Source: Sperchopsis tessellata (Eukaryota; Arthropoda; Insecta; Coleoptera; Hydrophilidae). Taken from it: 29,757 bases of DNA. The notes under the pieces were generated by a model. That model searched no databases, was not told where the DNA came from, and saw only the letters and a program-made list of their open reading frames with translations. The position numbers and the translations under genes are program-made. Where the stretch lies: the NCBI GenBank assembly GCA_033557685.1, contig JAWQRN010000431.1, positions 1-29,757 of the forward strand, written 5' to 3'. This document shows, one piece after another, positions 1 to 11,800 of the stretch (within the stretch, counting starts at the first letter, position 1; every line of letters starts with the position of its first letter).

Positions 1-1200
1 TTTATTGCACATACTATTGGACGAAAAGGTCTATTTTGTTTGTGTATTTTAGGTAAAAAATATATTTTAGGTGATGTATTTTTAGATATAAGCTTATCTT
101 TAATTTCTTCACTAATATGTGATTTGTTATATATTTTAAGTATAAAATTATTTGATTGTTTTTCTATAATATTCGTTGGATTTTTGTTTAAAAGTTTATA
201 GGTAGCTGTATTCGCTGCTGTCAAGTAATACTTTGACATTACCTTTATCAGCTTTCGTGAATATAATATTTAGATTTTCCTTAATAAATGTTTGTGTTTG
301 TTTCATAATATTGTAAAGTATTTATAACTTTGTCTTCATTAAGTTCTTTATAATGGATAATGAATGATATAGTTTTTGAAATTTCTTCACGTAAAGTTTT
401 TGCTTGTGTTTTGGTAAGTGATGTGTTAGTATTTCTACATTTTTAATAGTTGCAAATATGTCTCGTTTTTTGTCCGTGATTGGAAAATTAAAGGTTGGTC
501 CTAAACTTAATCCATATTTTATATTATGTGGTATTATATTTGATGTGTAATTTAATAACCATTTGTCATTATGTTTTAATTTTGGATGTTGCCTATTTTT
601 AAGTGATTCTATTTTCTTTAAATGAGTTTGTTTAGTGCATTTAAATTATGTGTTATATGTGTTGTTACAAATGTTTTTTAATATGTCAAAATCTTGTCTG
701 TTTAATATTCTTTGAAAATGTGATATATTTGTGTGAATTTGGTTATTTAATATTGAAATCTGTATACATGTATTTGAAATACTTAGATTAAGTATGTCCT
801 TATAAAAATTTTCTACGATTTTTTTGAAAGGTTTTTCATTTTGAATGTTTTCAAATTTTCTTGTAGATATTCTTAACCAGTTTGGTATATTCAGATTCTT
901 CTTACATGTTAGTAAAAAGTTCTTTTGATAGATAAATTTTGCCAATTTTCGTTTTTGGCTTGTTATTAATTTGATATTTTGCAGCGTAAATTTTCCATAT
1001 TGTTCCTTGACGTTTTTATAAAAAGTCGTTTTTGTCAGACTTTAATAATATTTTGTTTCAATATAATGACGTTTATTAAATATTTCTTTTTTGAATTTAT
1101 GATGAAAACGTCAGTTGTTCTTTTTAAAAAAGGTTCTATATTTTGTATATAGTACACTACGTTTCGGTCAATTCTACATTGAGCCTTTTTCAAGTACTTG
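1..1200 (-). mobile_element. Penelope-like retroelement, 5' part, cut by window edge
   Basis: Read on the - strand, a frame is open from about 1042 to 646 and encodes a lysine- and asparagine-rich N-terminal region that includes NLNIPNWLRIS. After 646 the frame is broken. Homology resumes at the window edge, where about 70-1 encodes FLPKIHKQNRPFRPIV. That matches the GLPKIHKP..PLRPIVS block conserved at the start of the reverse transcriptase domain of Penelope-like elements (PLEs). The catalytic RT motifs and the GIY-YIG endonuclease would lie beyond position 1. The 5' end is placed near 1200, where a hammerhead-like motif (1151-1198) adjoins a TA repeat; PLEs carry such motifs in their terminal repeats. 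Several frameshifts mean it is not functional. The boundary is approximate. Confidence 0.75.
1151..1198 (-). ncRNA. Hammerhead-ribozyme-like motif at PLE 5' end (decayed)
   Basis: On the - strand the order of parts is: stem I arm AGTAC (1198-1194), a core segment TTGAAAA, stem II GGCTCAA...TTGACC with one bulged base, the conserved GAAAC, GTA at the cleavage-site position, and the closing stem I arm GTACT (1155-1151). This is the layout of a type I hammerhead with a minimal stem III. Penelope-like elements are known to carry such motifs in their terminal repeats. The first catalytic segment should read CTGATGA and does not, so self-cleavage is unlikely. The fold was drawn by eye. Confidence 0.45.
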
Positions 1201-1202
1201 TT

Positions 1203-1204
<2 letters not shown>

Positions 1205-1240
<36 letters not shown>
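1205..1240. repeat. (TA)18 microsatellite
   Basis: An uninterrupted run of TA dinucleotides next to the apparent 5' terminus of the PLE. Confidence 0.97.
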
Positions 1241-1244
<4 letters not shown>

Positions 1245-1762
1245 TGTGTAGTAACGGAATCAACAAAGGCAACTATCGGTTTCTGACAATTAAACATTGC
1301 ATATTTGAAACACTTCAAAGCTCCAATTTATATCGTGTATTATTTTAAACGCTAACACCCGCTGAATCCTAGTTTAGCTTACTAAATTTTAATAATTTGG
1401 TTTAAGCTTGATATAAAATTATACAAAGTTAATAACAAGAAAATTTCAATATTTTAGATAATACTTGTTTCTCTTATAACTTGTTGCATTTATTTATTCC
1501 GCTAGTATATAACAACATTTACACTGACACTACATTAAGTTTTATGTATTCTCATGTCAAGATATTTCATTATTGATTGTAATATTAAATTAATTTGGTG
1601 CTTTGTTTCAATTATTCTTGCTAATATGTTTTACCAAGAATAATTTACTTGTTTTATAAAATATGTAAATGTTCTGACAGTTTCATTATACAAATTAAGT
1701 TTTACAAATTGATTCATTACTTTTCATTTTCTAATTTGCTATATTTTTTTCAATGAAAGTCT

Positions 1763-1906
1763 TACTACTAGACCTATTTATACAAAGTACTATGTCAATT
1801 ATGGAATAGATGCTATAGTCTAGTTGATAAATTGTATTATATGTATTTTTTGTTTATATTAACTCATGTACTAAACTAAAAATTTGTAAAATGCATAAAT
1901 ATTTAA
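1763..1906 (+). repeat. Diverged direct repeat, copy 1
   Basis: This segment resembles 2038-2176. Shared stretches, in the same order, include TATGTCAATTATG, TTGTATTATATGTATT and GTACTAAACTAAAAATTTG. The two copies start about 275 bp apart in the same orientation. I see no coding content. It is either an old local duplication or two copies of a short AT-rich element. The ends are approximate. Confidence 0.7.
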
Positions 1907-2037
1907 TTTTTTTGGTCAAATATTTTTTTTGTTAAACAGATAATTGTTATTGCAATATAAGTACGGTATAATGTTATTTTTATACTTATCTATCAAAATT
2001 TAGATTAAATGTATTGTGAATTTTTTTATCAAAAGTT

Positions 2038-2176
2038 ATGCTATTAGACATATAGGCAATGTATTATGTCAATTATGAATTAGATATTATAATCTAATTT
2101 GATAACTTGTATTATATGTATTGATTGTTTATGTTAAATAATGTACTAAACTAAAAATTTGCAAAATGTATTTAAT
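2038..2176 (+). repeat. Diverged direct repeat, copy 2
   Basis: Second copy of the segment at 1763-1906, with the same order of shared blocks separated by scattered substitutions and small indels. Confidence 0.7.
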
Positions 2177-2378
2177 TGTTAATACAATATAATTTTGAAC
2201 TTATATTAGTTTGAACATTTAGAAATACGGCATTATGAAAATTTATGTTCAATAAACATACTTTCTATATTTATTTTTTAATGTCTCTATCACCCAGTAC
2301 TAATAGTACAATTAATTTGAAAATGTGAAATATATTTTCAGTGTTACAAGTAATGCAAGCACGAAGATGGGTATCTTA

Positions 2379-2397
2379 TAATATTAAATTACGTAAT
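2379..2397 (+). repeat. Exact 19-bp repeat with palindromic core, copy 1
   Basis: TAATATTAAATTACGTAAT occurs here and again at 2452-2470. It contains the palindrome ATTACGTAAT. The pair lies 310-400 bp upstream of the PTCD3 start codon. A regulatory role is possible but nothing else supports one; in DNA this AT-rich it may be part of a small repeat. Confidence 0.6.
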
Positions 2398-2451
2398 ATT
2401 TAAATTATGTTTGTCAAAAAAAAAACAAAAAATTATTAATGTTTTTAATTT

Positions 2452-2470
2452 TAATATTAAATTACGTAAT
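2452..2470 (+). repeat. Exact 19-bp repeat with palindromic core, copy 2
   Basis: Identical to 2379-2397; the two copies begin 73 bp apart. Confidence 0.6.
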
Positions 2471-2777
2471 TATTATAAATAAGAAAGCTGAAAATAAAGT
2501 AGGTATAAATATGAAACACAGTTTCTCTGATTTTAAACTTTAAAATGTATAATTTCAAACTGACAGCGGGCACACTCCTGTGTTAAATTTTGAAATTTTG
2601 TTATTTCGCACTCGATACTGGGGTCTGTGTTTCTATTTTTCGCCCTGTAGTTTCGTATTCTGATGTGATTTTTCTTTGTTGGCAAAACTGCTATATTTGT
2701 ATTAAGTTGAAATCTAACCAAATAAAAAGTAAACTAGTATTACAAATTGCTACCTTTGAGATATAATATTTTTAAAC

Positions 2778-2809
2778 ATGAACGCACTTTGTGCCATTCT
2801 TAGATCAAG
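2778..2809 (+). CDS. PTCD3: PTCD3 exon 1 (start codon, presequence)
   Basis: ATG at 2778 opens MNALCAILRS and ends in phase 2 at the donor GTATTA (2810). A 53-bp intron ends at AG 2861-2862. The splice completes an Arg codon and joins in frame to the next exon, giving a basic leader suited to mitochondrial import. Without this exon, translation could start at ATG 2888 and would lose much of the leader. The start is inferred from splice fit and not from transcript evidence. Confidence 0.75.
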
Positions 2810-5800
2810 GTATTACAATTAATAATAAGAATATTAAATTTATTAATTACCTCACTTTATAGATCGCAAACCATAAAACTGACACGAATGCTTGCAATAG
2901 AAGCTGATCAAAAAATTGATATACCAAAACGAATACCTCGCGGACCGACTGACATCTTAAGAGCCCTGGAAAGCACTATTAAGAAAGACCCAACTGCTGC
3001 ACACTACAAATATCATGATGATCCATACCTTATTCCAATGTCGAACACTGGGAAAAGGGCATTTGCCATGGCACAAGAATCTGGCCGAAAAGCTGCTCAG
3101 TGGGTCAAGCAACAGCATCCTGATTTATTTCAACATAAAGAGGCAGATCCTCCTATTAAAGCATTTCTTCCAAATATGGTCTATAATGATCAAAGTGATG
3201 TTAGCGAGGAAGATTTAAGGAATGTAATTAGAGACGTATTAGTATCAGATGCTATTCTTGTGCATAATTTGTGCAAGGTAAAAGGAATAGTAATATCTGA
3301 TGAAACACAGCAAAGCTTGCTTGAACTACTGTGTTATTATAATTGTAAGGATACCCTTACAGAAGAGTTGATTGAGGAGCGTTGGTTTAAGCAAAGCATG
3401 TCGAATAAAGAAAGAATGCGAAAAACATGGCAGTAAGTACATTTGTATGGAGAAAAATTATATAATTTAAAAAAAAAAAACTGTTAACTACATGCTTCTA
3501 GGGGAAGTTTTGTATATTATTTAAGTCTATATTTCTCGGCCTTTTCCTATCCTTTTACTCCGTTCAGATTCATAATAGTCTTATCATACACTCTGTAGTG
3601 TTAAGTTCTGCCTTCAGGTTTGTAAATTTTTCGTGGTACTCTCCTATCTACTGTTCTTTCTAATATACTCATTTATTATATTTTCATGCATTCTAAGCCT
3701 ATGCCATAACATACTGACAATTGACTTAATACACTGCAACATAAGCCTGTTAACCCCTCCCTTTCAACTGTTTTCTGTACATCCTTTATTTACACACCAT
3801 CTATAGTAAATTTATTTCCTAAATAAATAATGTTAGTACGAAACTTGTTCAATATGAAAGAAAAATCCAGAATCTAATATAATTGTTTTATCTAATTTAT
3901 AATTTGTTCATGCAGGGATGGAAGTTTAGCCGAAGAAATATTTATTAGCTTAGAAAATCCAGGTACTGCAGCATATTCTGCATTAATTCAAGGAATGGCC
4001 AAACATTATCAGGTAGAAAGAGCATATCAACTATTTAAAGAAGCTGAACAAAAACAAATAGTTCTTTCTACTGAATCTTACAATGGTATTATAAGTGTCT
4101 CAAACTTCTTGAAAGAAAATTATGACTTGCGCTGGTCTTTTGTGGTTGACGTACTAGGATCTATGCAAAATGCTGGGGTGAAACCAAATTTGGGAACGTT
4201 AAATTCAGTATTGGAAGTTTTGAGTACATTGGGAATCAGCAGGACATGTAAAGAAAACGTTCTGAAAACATTACGAGAGTTTAAAGAATTAAGAATTGAA
4301 CCGTGTCTGACATCTTGGTACTATGTTCTTATCACTTTTTGTAAAGAGAGTAAGTAGTGCATTTTTCTTTACCCTGACAAACATATAGGCTACAAGTAAT
4401 AAAGACTAGCTGGCAGGATGTTTGAAATTGCAAATGAAAAATTTAAAATGAGTAAAGTTTGCATGTTTTGATATTTTAATACATTATTTAATTAAATACT
4501 TGAATATCTAAATAAATTATTACTTAAATGTGGAAATGCATATTTAATACCTAAATCTAGCATCAATTCACTTAAATAAGGTTGGAACCCGAAAAATTCG
4601 ATTTAGATTCATATGCTAAAAACTGTCAGTATCTGCACTATATGATGTGTATATTATTTTGGTTTTAGGAGGACCAACAAGTACAATTTTAAATGACATT
4701 ATGGTTCATATAGAAAATAAAGAACATACAATCCAAGATATAAGAGATACTTTCTTTTTTGTAACTGCAATGGATGTTTGCCGTAATCATCTCCATGATA
4801 AGAATTTAGCAAAGAGAGTAAATAATTTGCTTCTTTTTGGAAACAATTATAATTTAATAGGAGATTCTTTCAAAGAATCAATTTATTAGTAAGTGGACAA
4901 ATATTTACATTAAGATAATGTTCACACAGAAGAAAAGTCATATGCTTTTCCATGTAAACTTATCAGAACTACAACTTTATTCTTAAAGATAATTCAATTC
5001 ATTTATTTAGAGAGAAGTGAAGAAAATTATCTCGACACCTGAAAGGGTAAAAGAGGTATAAAAAGATTATATATATATATATATATATATATTTGGAATT
5101 GTCGTTGATAGCAATTGTATAATTAAAGAAGCGTGGCAATTTGCTATGGTCTTGTCAATTTTTCTAATTGTATGATGGATCAAAGTTTATAAAATAGAGG
5201 TTTATCTTTAAACTGCAACAAAAACAGATTCAGTTAAGGTTTCAAAAAATATCACACATATTTCCAGTGTTTAATTTTTCAGTTTACTTGTATTCATATA
5301 CATAAAATTCGATCTTACTTCATAAATTTAACATCTTAAATGAATTATATGTACATAAATGTAGTTGTAAAAAATGGGGCATTTTAAGGTAATCAACAGT
5401 AAAATTAATGACTATACCAAATTTCATTGAAATAACATAGTCATAGTTTTGACATAAATTGACATGGAAAGCTTATAACTTACTTTTGTGTCAGCATCCA
5501 CTCAGCTATTAAAATTTTCAAAGCAATCAATTTACATGAAAGCAATGTATAAATCTTTACTTTTATATTTTAGCCGCCATTATGTCAGCTTATTATGTGC
5601 AACAGAACCTTTAGATGAATTTATGGAAAACACTTATTATAAGTTAGTACCACATATTTATGTACCTGAACCTACTGTTATGAGTGACATATTGAAATCC
5701 ATTGAAGCCAATGGAGCTGCCGACTACCTTCCTAGGATTTGGTCAGATATGATAATATTTGATCATACTAGCAGAGAAAATTTAATTAACCAAGTATTGC

Positions 5801-8800
5801 AAATTATGGTTGATAATGAACCCATGGATAAACAAGAATTAAAAGAAAAGTTTGCTAATGTAAGCTGGGATATCTTCAACAAAGTCGAAAGTCAAAATGA
5901 AAATAGGTTCCAAAAATTAAAGTAAGTACATACCAGGTCTGTAAATAAAGAACCAGAAAAATGGTAAAAAATATTTTATTCAAAGTATTGCCCATTGCTA
6001 GCTACACATTTTTTCCCATCTCAAAACTGTGAGCCATTTTTGTAAGAAGTGAAGCGCTGCTCAGCAAGTGCGTGTCCTATCGATGCAAATAAGCCAAGTC
6101 TGGTGAGTAAGCCGCATGCGAAAGTATTTGCCAACTAAACGCCTCAATCGTATCCTTTGCCGGTTTTGCTGTGTGCTATGGTGCATTATTATGAAGCAAA
6201 ATCACTTTGTGTTGCCTCTTTTGATATTCTGGTCATTTTTCACGCAATGCTTGGTTCAAATCCATCATTTGTTTTCAGTAGCATTCAGTATTAAAGGTTT
6301 CGTCAGGTTTTAGTAGCTCATAATAGATAACACCCTTCTGATCCCACCAAACACAGAGCTTTGTCTTCTGTCCATAGCGATTTGGCCTTGCAGTCGATGT
6401 CGCTGGTTTGCTTGGAGTTACCCAAGATTTTGTATGCTTAGGATTCTCGAAATATATCCATTTTTCATCGCCAGTCACAATTCGATGCAGAGATGATTTT
6501 CTTTTGTACCTGGCGAGCAGCATTTCGTAAGTGGTTTTTCGGTTTTCCTGCTGTCTTTCATTCAGTTATGTGGAACCCCTTTTCCCACCTTCTGAATCTT
6601 TCCCATGGCTTCTCATGTCACATTAAATTGATCCGCGAGTTGTTGTTGCATTTCAGCAGCATCCTCATCCAACAATACTTGCAATTAGGCGTCTTCAAAC
6701 TTTCTCGGTGGTCTTCCTCATTTTTCGTTTCTCACGTCGAAATTGCTACTTTTGAATTTTTTAAACCACTCAAAGCACTGTGATTCTCCAAGAGCATGCT
6801 CACTGTAAGCTTCGACAAGCATTCGATGCGATTCTGCAGCAGTTTTCTTCAGTTAGTAACAGAAAATCAATGCAAATTGTACTTTTCAGACACAAAATTC
6901 GACATGTTCAACGCTATAAAAAAATATATTGTTGTATGAAACTTGTATTGTTGTGAGTTAAAAGTCTTTGACAAATGTAAACACAAGAAAAAGGCACCAA
7001 TGACGCGGTTTGACAGTCACTATATTGACAACTAGAGCCATCTATGAGCAAATTCTGGTTTCATATTTACAGACCTGGTACATAAATATGATTTCATAGA
7101 TTCATTTTGATGTTTGATAATAATTGCCAGTTTTCAAGGATAATACACTTACTTTCATACAATCTAATAACTTATAGAAATATATTACTATGGGTCGAAG
7201 CATATCATTTGGACTTTATAGTTCTAATACTTTCTAATCCACATATTTACATAAAATTAGATTTTTGCTCTTTCTTATAACTTAACACAAAAAGTGATGT
7301 GTCCATCACATAACTTTCTACACTGTAATACTCAATATAAAGTTTGTCAATACTAATTATTGCAACCAGAAATTATTAATTAAAATTACAAGTAATAATT
7401 CAACATATATAATCTTCATAACCATTTATATCTATGATAATGGTTGAAAATAGAAATAAAAAATTTGGATTTGATGTAACATTTCTCAGGGTACATAATA
7501 CACAATGTTAAACTTAGAGTAAATAACAAATTTTAAATATGATCCTTGTTAATGATTTATGACTGAACTGTATATCTACAAAGTTGTTCAAAAGAATGTA
7601 ATATAATTCGACAGTTATTATCTATATCAACTGTCGATGTTCCATCCAATGTTGCACAGGACAATTTCAAGAGAAGTTACGTTAGTTCAATGAATGAAGT
7701 CAATACACTGATCCGGACTTGACCAAATCATGCTCTTATAGTCAAGGACTGGAGTGGGGGATGTGCACTAGGCCGGAACTGTTCCATTCGGATTGTTAAT
7801 ATCGAGTGTAGAAGGGGAGAAATCAGCCAGAGCGATCCTCCAAACAATGAGTTGAAAACCATTGTCCCTGTTAATATTGCTGGGGCTATTATAAACCTCA
7901 ATGGCTTCTCTGAATTTTCTGGGAAACTTCGAATGCTCTCAGGCCAAGACTTCAGTATCTTGGAACATAATGGTATGACCTGTTTAATGACGATGTTCAG
8001 CCAAGGCTAGTTGATTAATATGACCAAGATGACAGTGTTCATGCTCCTTTAGATGAGTAGCAATTGTATGATTAGTTTATCTGATATAGACATTACCATT
8101 TCCATAGGAACAAAAGACCTGATAAATCCCTTTGCTTTGTAATGGGTTGACATCTTTTGAAGAAGAGAGAACTTGTGTATCTTTTGGTTTGAGGAGAATA
8201 CTGTTTTGATCTCAAATTTTCTTTGTATGCGGACAATTTTGTCCTTCGACTCCTTGACGAATGGTAGATAAGCTGTTGCTTTCACCTCAGAATATATTTT
8301 ACAGCGATGGCTAGATTCCTGAAACATCTTTTTGGCAAATTATATCCATTGGATAAAAGGGCATCGGTGACTACGCAACTCCTGGGAAAGTAGAGTTGTG
8401 TCACACAACATGAAAGCTCGCAATATGAGAGAATTAATCACAGATATTTTTTTATAGGGGTGATGATGTGACAATGCATACAAGCACTTATTGGTATGGA
8501 TGGGTTTACGATAAACATGAAGATGTGAACCATCTGATCTACATTTTCAACAATACATCTAAGAAAGGAAGGGAGCCTGATAACTCAACCTGCATCGTAA
8601 AACGAATACTGCGATGTTGGGAGTTTATGTAATCTATGAAGGCATTTATTGCCTCTTGTCCCAACAATCATACAACAAACGTGTCATCTACGTAACGGAA
8701 TCTAAAAATCGAAGAGGCATCAAAGGTTTATGTACTTTAGGTAGACCATATAAACGAGGGATTCGTGAATCATGGGAAATGAACTTCTGCACTTGTGAAT

Positions 8801-11800
8801 CAAGTGTTTATCTTTTGTGACCAATTTCTCTATTTTAAAATCTTGGAATCATACATCTAACAATTGAACTTCGCCCGAAGCGTTGGTTTCTCTTGCAATT
8901 TTTAAGCGATGTAGGGACGGTAACATTATTCCCAAAGGTGCCTGATGCCTCTTCGACCGATTGTCAATGCAGTAGAGTCTCCCACATACAAATTTGGTTG
9001 ATTTCTCCCCCCTTTATTAAGCAAATTTTTAGGACAATCTCAATCCTACATACGAAACTCTTCCGATTTTCTAGAACAGATTTCTAGTATAAGACTAGCT
9101 CCCATAAACCTAATGGTCAGCTTTGATGATCCGATATAGGGACCATTTTCCTCTGCTGTTGCCAATAGTTTTATTGAGGTATTTGACAGTTGGCATTATC
9201 ATACTTTGATATAAAGCCCAAAGGCTGGTTCCGTTACATGGATGACACGTTTGTTGTATGGTCGTTGGGACGAGGGGCATTGAATGCCTTTTTAGATAAC
9301 ATAAACTCCTTTAACGGAACATGAAAGCTGTACTCGTCTTGGTCTTATTAATCAATCAGCCATGGCTGAACATCCTCATGAAACAGGTCATACTATTATG
9401 TTTCGAAAATCCCTTGAAAATGTCTATTGCAGCAGTGGAAGAAACATCAGCACTTATTAGAACCTCTACATGGTTTCCACCCATAAAAAACATTCTTATT
9501 CAAAAGAAATTTTTGGCGAGCGTATTCTGATATCAATCCGGCAGATTGTTTGCTTTTGAGCTATTTTAAGGAAAAGAGATTTTCTAAGCAATCCTACAGC
9601 TATCGACGATCTAAAAAATGCAATCTCACAACATAGAAGAAATTTTGTTTTTTGTTGAAGAACAAAATGGCGGACATATTCAACCTTTAAACTGAATTAA
9701 ATAAACCCCTTTCCTTAAAGAGTAAGAATGTGTTTTTATTTATAACGTATAATGAAACTCTCTTTTGAATAACCTTATAAACATTTTGAATTTAAATTGT
9801 AACTTTTTAGTCAGCGGCTCTCTTCATTGACAGAAGTTACATTTTAATAATATATAGCATAACTTGGCTATTTTTCATGTAATTATTATGATTCTTTCGA
9901 TTAAAGTTTACGTTTTTATTTGAAAAAAAGAGCAATATTAAAACTCTTCCCATTGTATGCTTGAAAACTAACTTGGAAACCCTCTAGCTACATATCCCAA
10001 AAGCAGTTGGTATCTTAAATAAAATCTTATATTCTACAAATCAAATTTCTTAAGTATTGAGTTTTTAAGTTATATTTCACACATAATTTATGTATGACAT
10101 AGACAGGCAGACATCATGCCAGTAATGGATAAATCTGTTTCAGGAGACCCGAAATCATGTATGTCCGTCATAAACCATAATTTGATTTTTTTACAATTAC
10201 AACATTTTCTCCTTACTATCCATAACTTGATAAATTAATAATAGCAAAAAATACTTTTTTCGACTAAGGCACTTATAAATAATTTTTTTTACATATATAA
10301 ATATAATTAGATTAATTTATATTATTATAAAATGGGACTGTTTATATAAATACCTGAAAAATATTGATGTTGGAGTTTGAGGTATTAAAACTACGAAGTG
10401 GGTATGTCTAAAAAAGTTCTATTATAGCGTACTGCTAATGTTTCCCATATAAACTGCTTTATTTTTTTATTTAAAAAGGTTAATTTTTTATTATAGAAAA
10501 TAGCTTGACTTTAATCATCATCCAATTTTTAATAAAAATCATTTTATTAGTAGTTACATTATTCTCTTTTACAGCGCTGGTTTAAAAGTGCCCTCAAGTC
10601 TCATTTAATTTTCATATTACCGCTTAAATCATTTGTATAAGATGTATAATGTGGCTAGTTTTAGGTTTTGAAAAAGGTTGTGTCTCCTTACGACAATTGC
10701 CGAATTTTTTTACATAATCATCCCTTTTCTGGAATGAATGTGTACTTTATGAAAGAATCATCTTTAGTATTTTTCACAGCAATATATTACTATAAATAAT
10801 TAGTGTTAAAGTCCTATAATTCAGTAAATCTCTCTGGAAAAGCTATTGCTGCTGTAGAATTGATGGAATAAACTTTTTTGTACATGGAGTAATTTTGTAG
10901 TTGTTGTTAAATCTTTTATTCATGAAAAATAATGTATATAAGTTTTATAGCTCAGGCATTTTCTTTTGCGCACAGCATCCTTTTGTGTTACAACAACAGT
11001 GAACAGATTTAGTTTATTCATGAAGTCCATTTGGATACATTTCCCTGAATAATGAGTCTTTGCTCTAATTATGGGCAGACTTAGGACTCTCGGAACATTT
11101 TATACAGTGATGAGAAGGGTATTTAATATTACAAGGTCTGCATCTAAAATAAGAAGTGTCCATAATGAAGTGTAACATAAGCATTTCTTATAACCCTTAT
11201 ATGTTTAAAATGATTTAATATATGAGAGAGAAAATCATTGACAGCAAAATTTCCATGTTTGGGGAATGCTTTGGAATTTGCAAGAGATTGATATGATTGA
11301 TCGGCAAAAATGGTGGATATGTCAGGAATTAGTGTTCTTCAGAACAAGTTATTGACAAGTGAAACTGACGTCATCCATCGTGTATCTAATTTTCACAAGG
11401 AGTCGTCTAAGGTGGAATTAAAATCTGTGGAAAGGAAGAATGAAGTTTTGCAGGCAGCAGCTAATTTTCACTGGGTTGGTAATCGTTTTCATTACTTGAA
11501 ATAAACTAATATTACATTTAATGAAAATACATCAACTGTGTACCTCAATGAACACCTGGCAGCATGTTTACAAAGTTCTATTTTGTGCAAGGCGAGAGGC
11601 TATCTATATTTGGGGCTGTAAGATTCATGTAAAAAGGCCACTTCATGAGAAACTATCACAATTAGGAGGGAGGCACGGTTTTAAAATTATTTTTTTTTGT
11701 GTTTCTCTATCATTTTTTTCTGTATTTTTTTTCACTTATTCCTGTGCAGCATTTGTGTTGTTTCACTATGCAACAAATTCAAAATAAATCTGACATTGAT

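Larger units (their letters stand above)
1241..2777. other. AT-rich intergenic region upstream of PTCD3
   Basis: No coding region is supported here. The stretch holds two diverged copies of a roughly 140-bp segment and two exact copies of a 19-mer, listed separately. At about 2560-2700 the composition becomes clearly less AT-rich just before the PTCD3 start, so a promoter may lie there. I see no convincing TATA box or initiator, and the transcription start is unknown. Confidence 0.5.

Noticed and set aside
2533..2721. A - strand frame of 62 codons just upstream of PTCD3, possibly a divergent small gene
   Set aside because: No recognisable motif and no splice or start context beyond an ATG; it coincides with the less AT-rich stretch I take as the promoter area.
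1205..5092. TA repeats considered as a CRISPR-like or regulatory array
   Set aside because: They are plain dinucleotide microsatellites in a eukaryotic AT-rich background.
8614..8820. A + strand open frame of 68 codons
   Set aside because: It is the antisense of the - strand PLE; its complement encodes the RT motifs.
10670..10712. A TTTTGAAAAAGG ... TTGCCGAA segment that resembles the hammerhead-like PLE motifs
   Set aside because: Stem pairing is poor, GAAAC is missing, and no PLE sequence adjoins it.
11310..11787. Two consecutive + strand frames in PTCD3 intron 5
   Set aside because: No motif or splice-phase relation to PTCD3; the second includes a low-complexity Phe-rich end.
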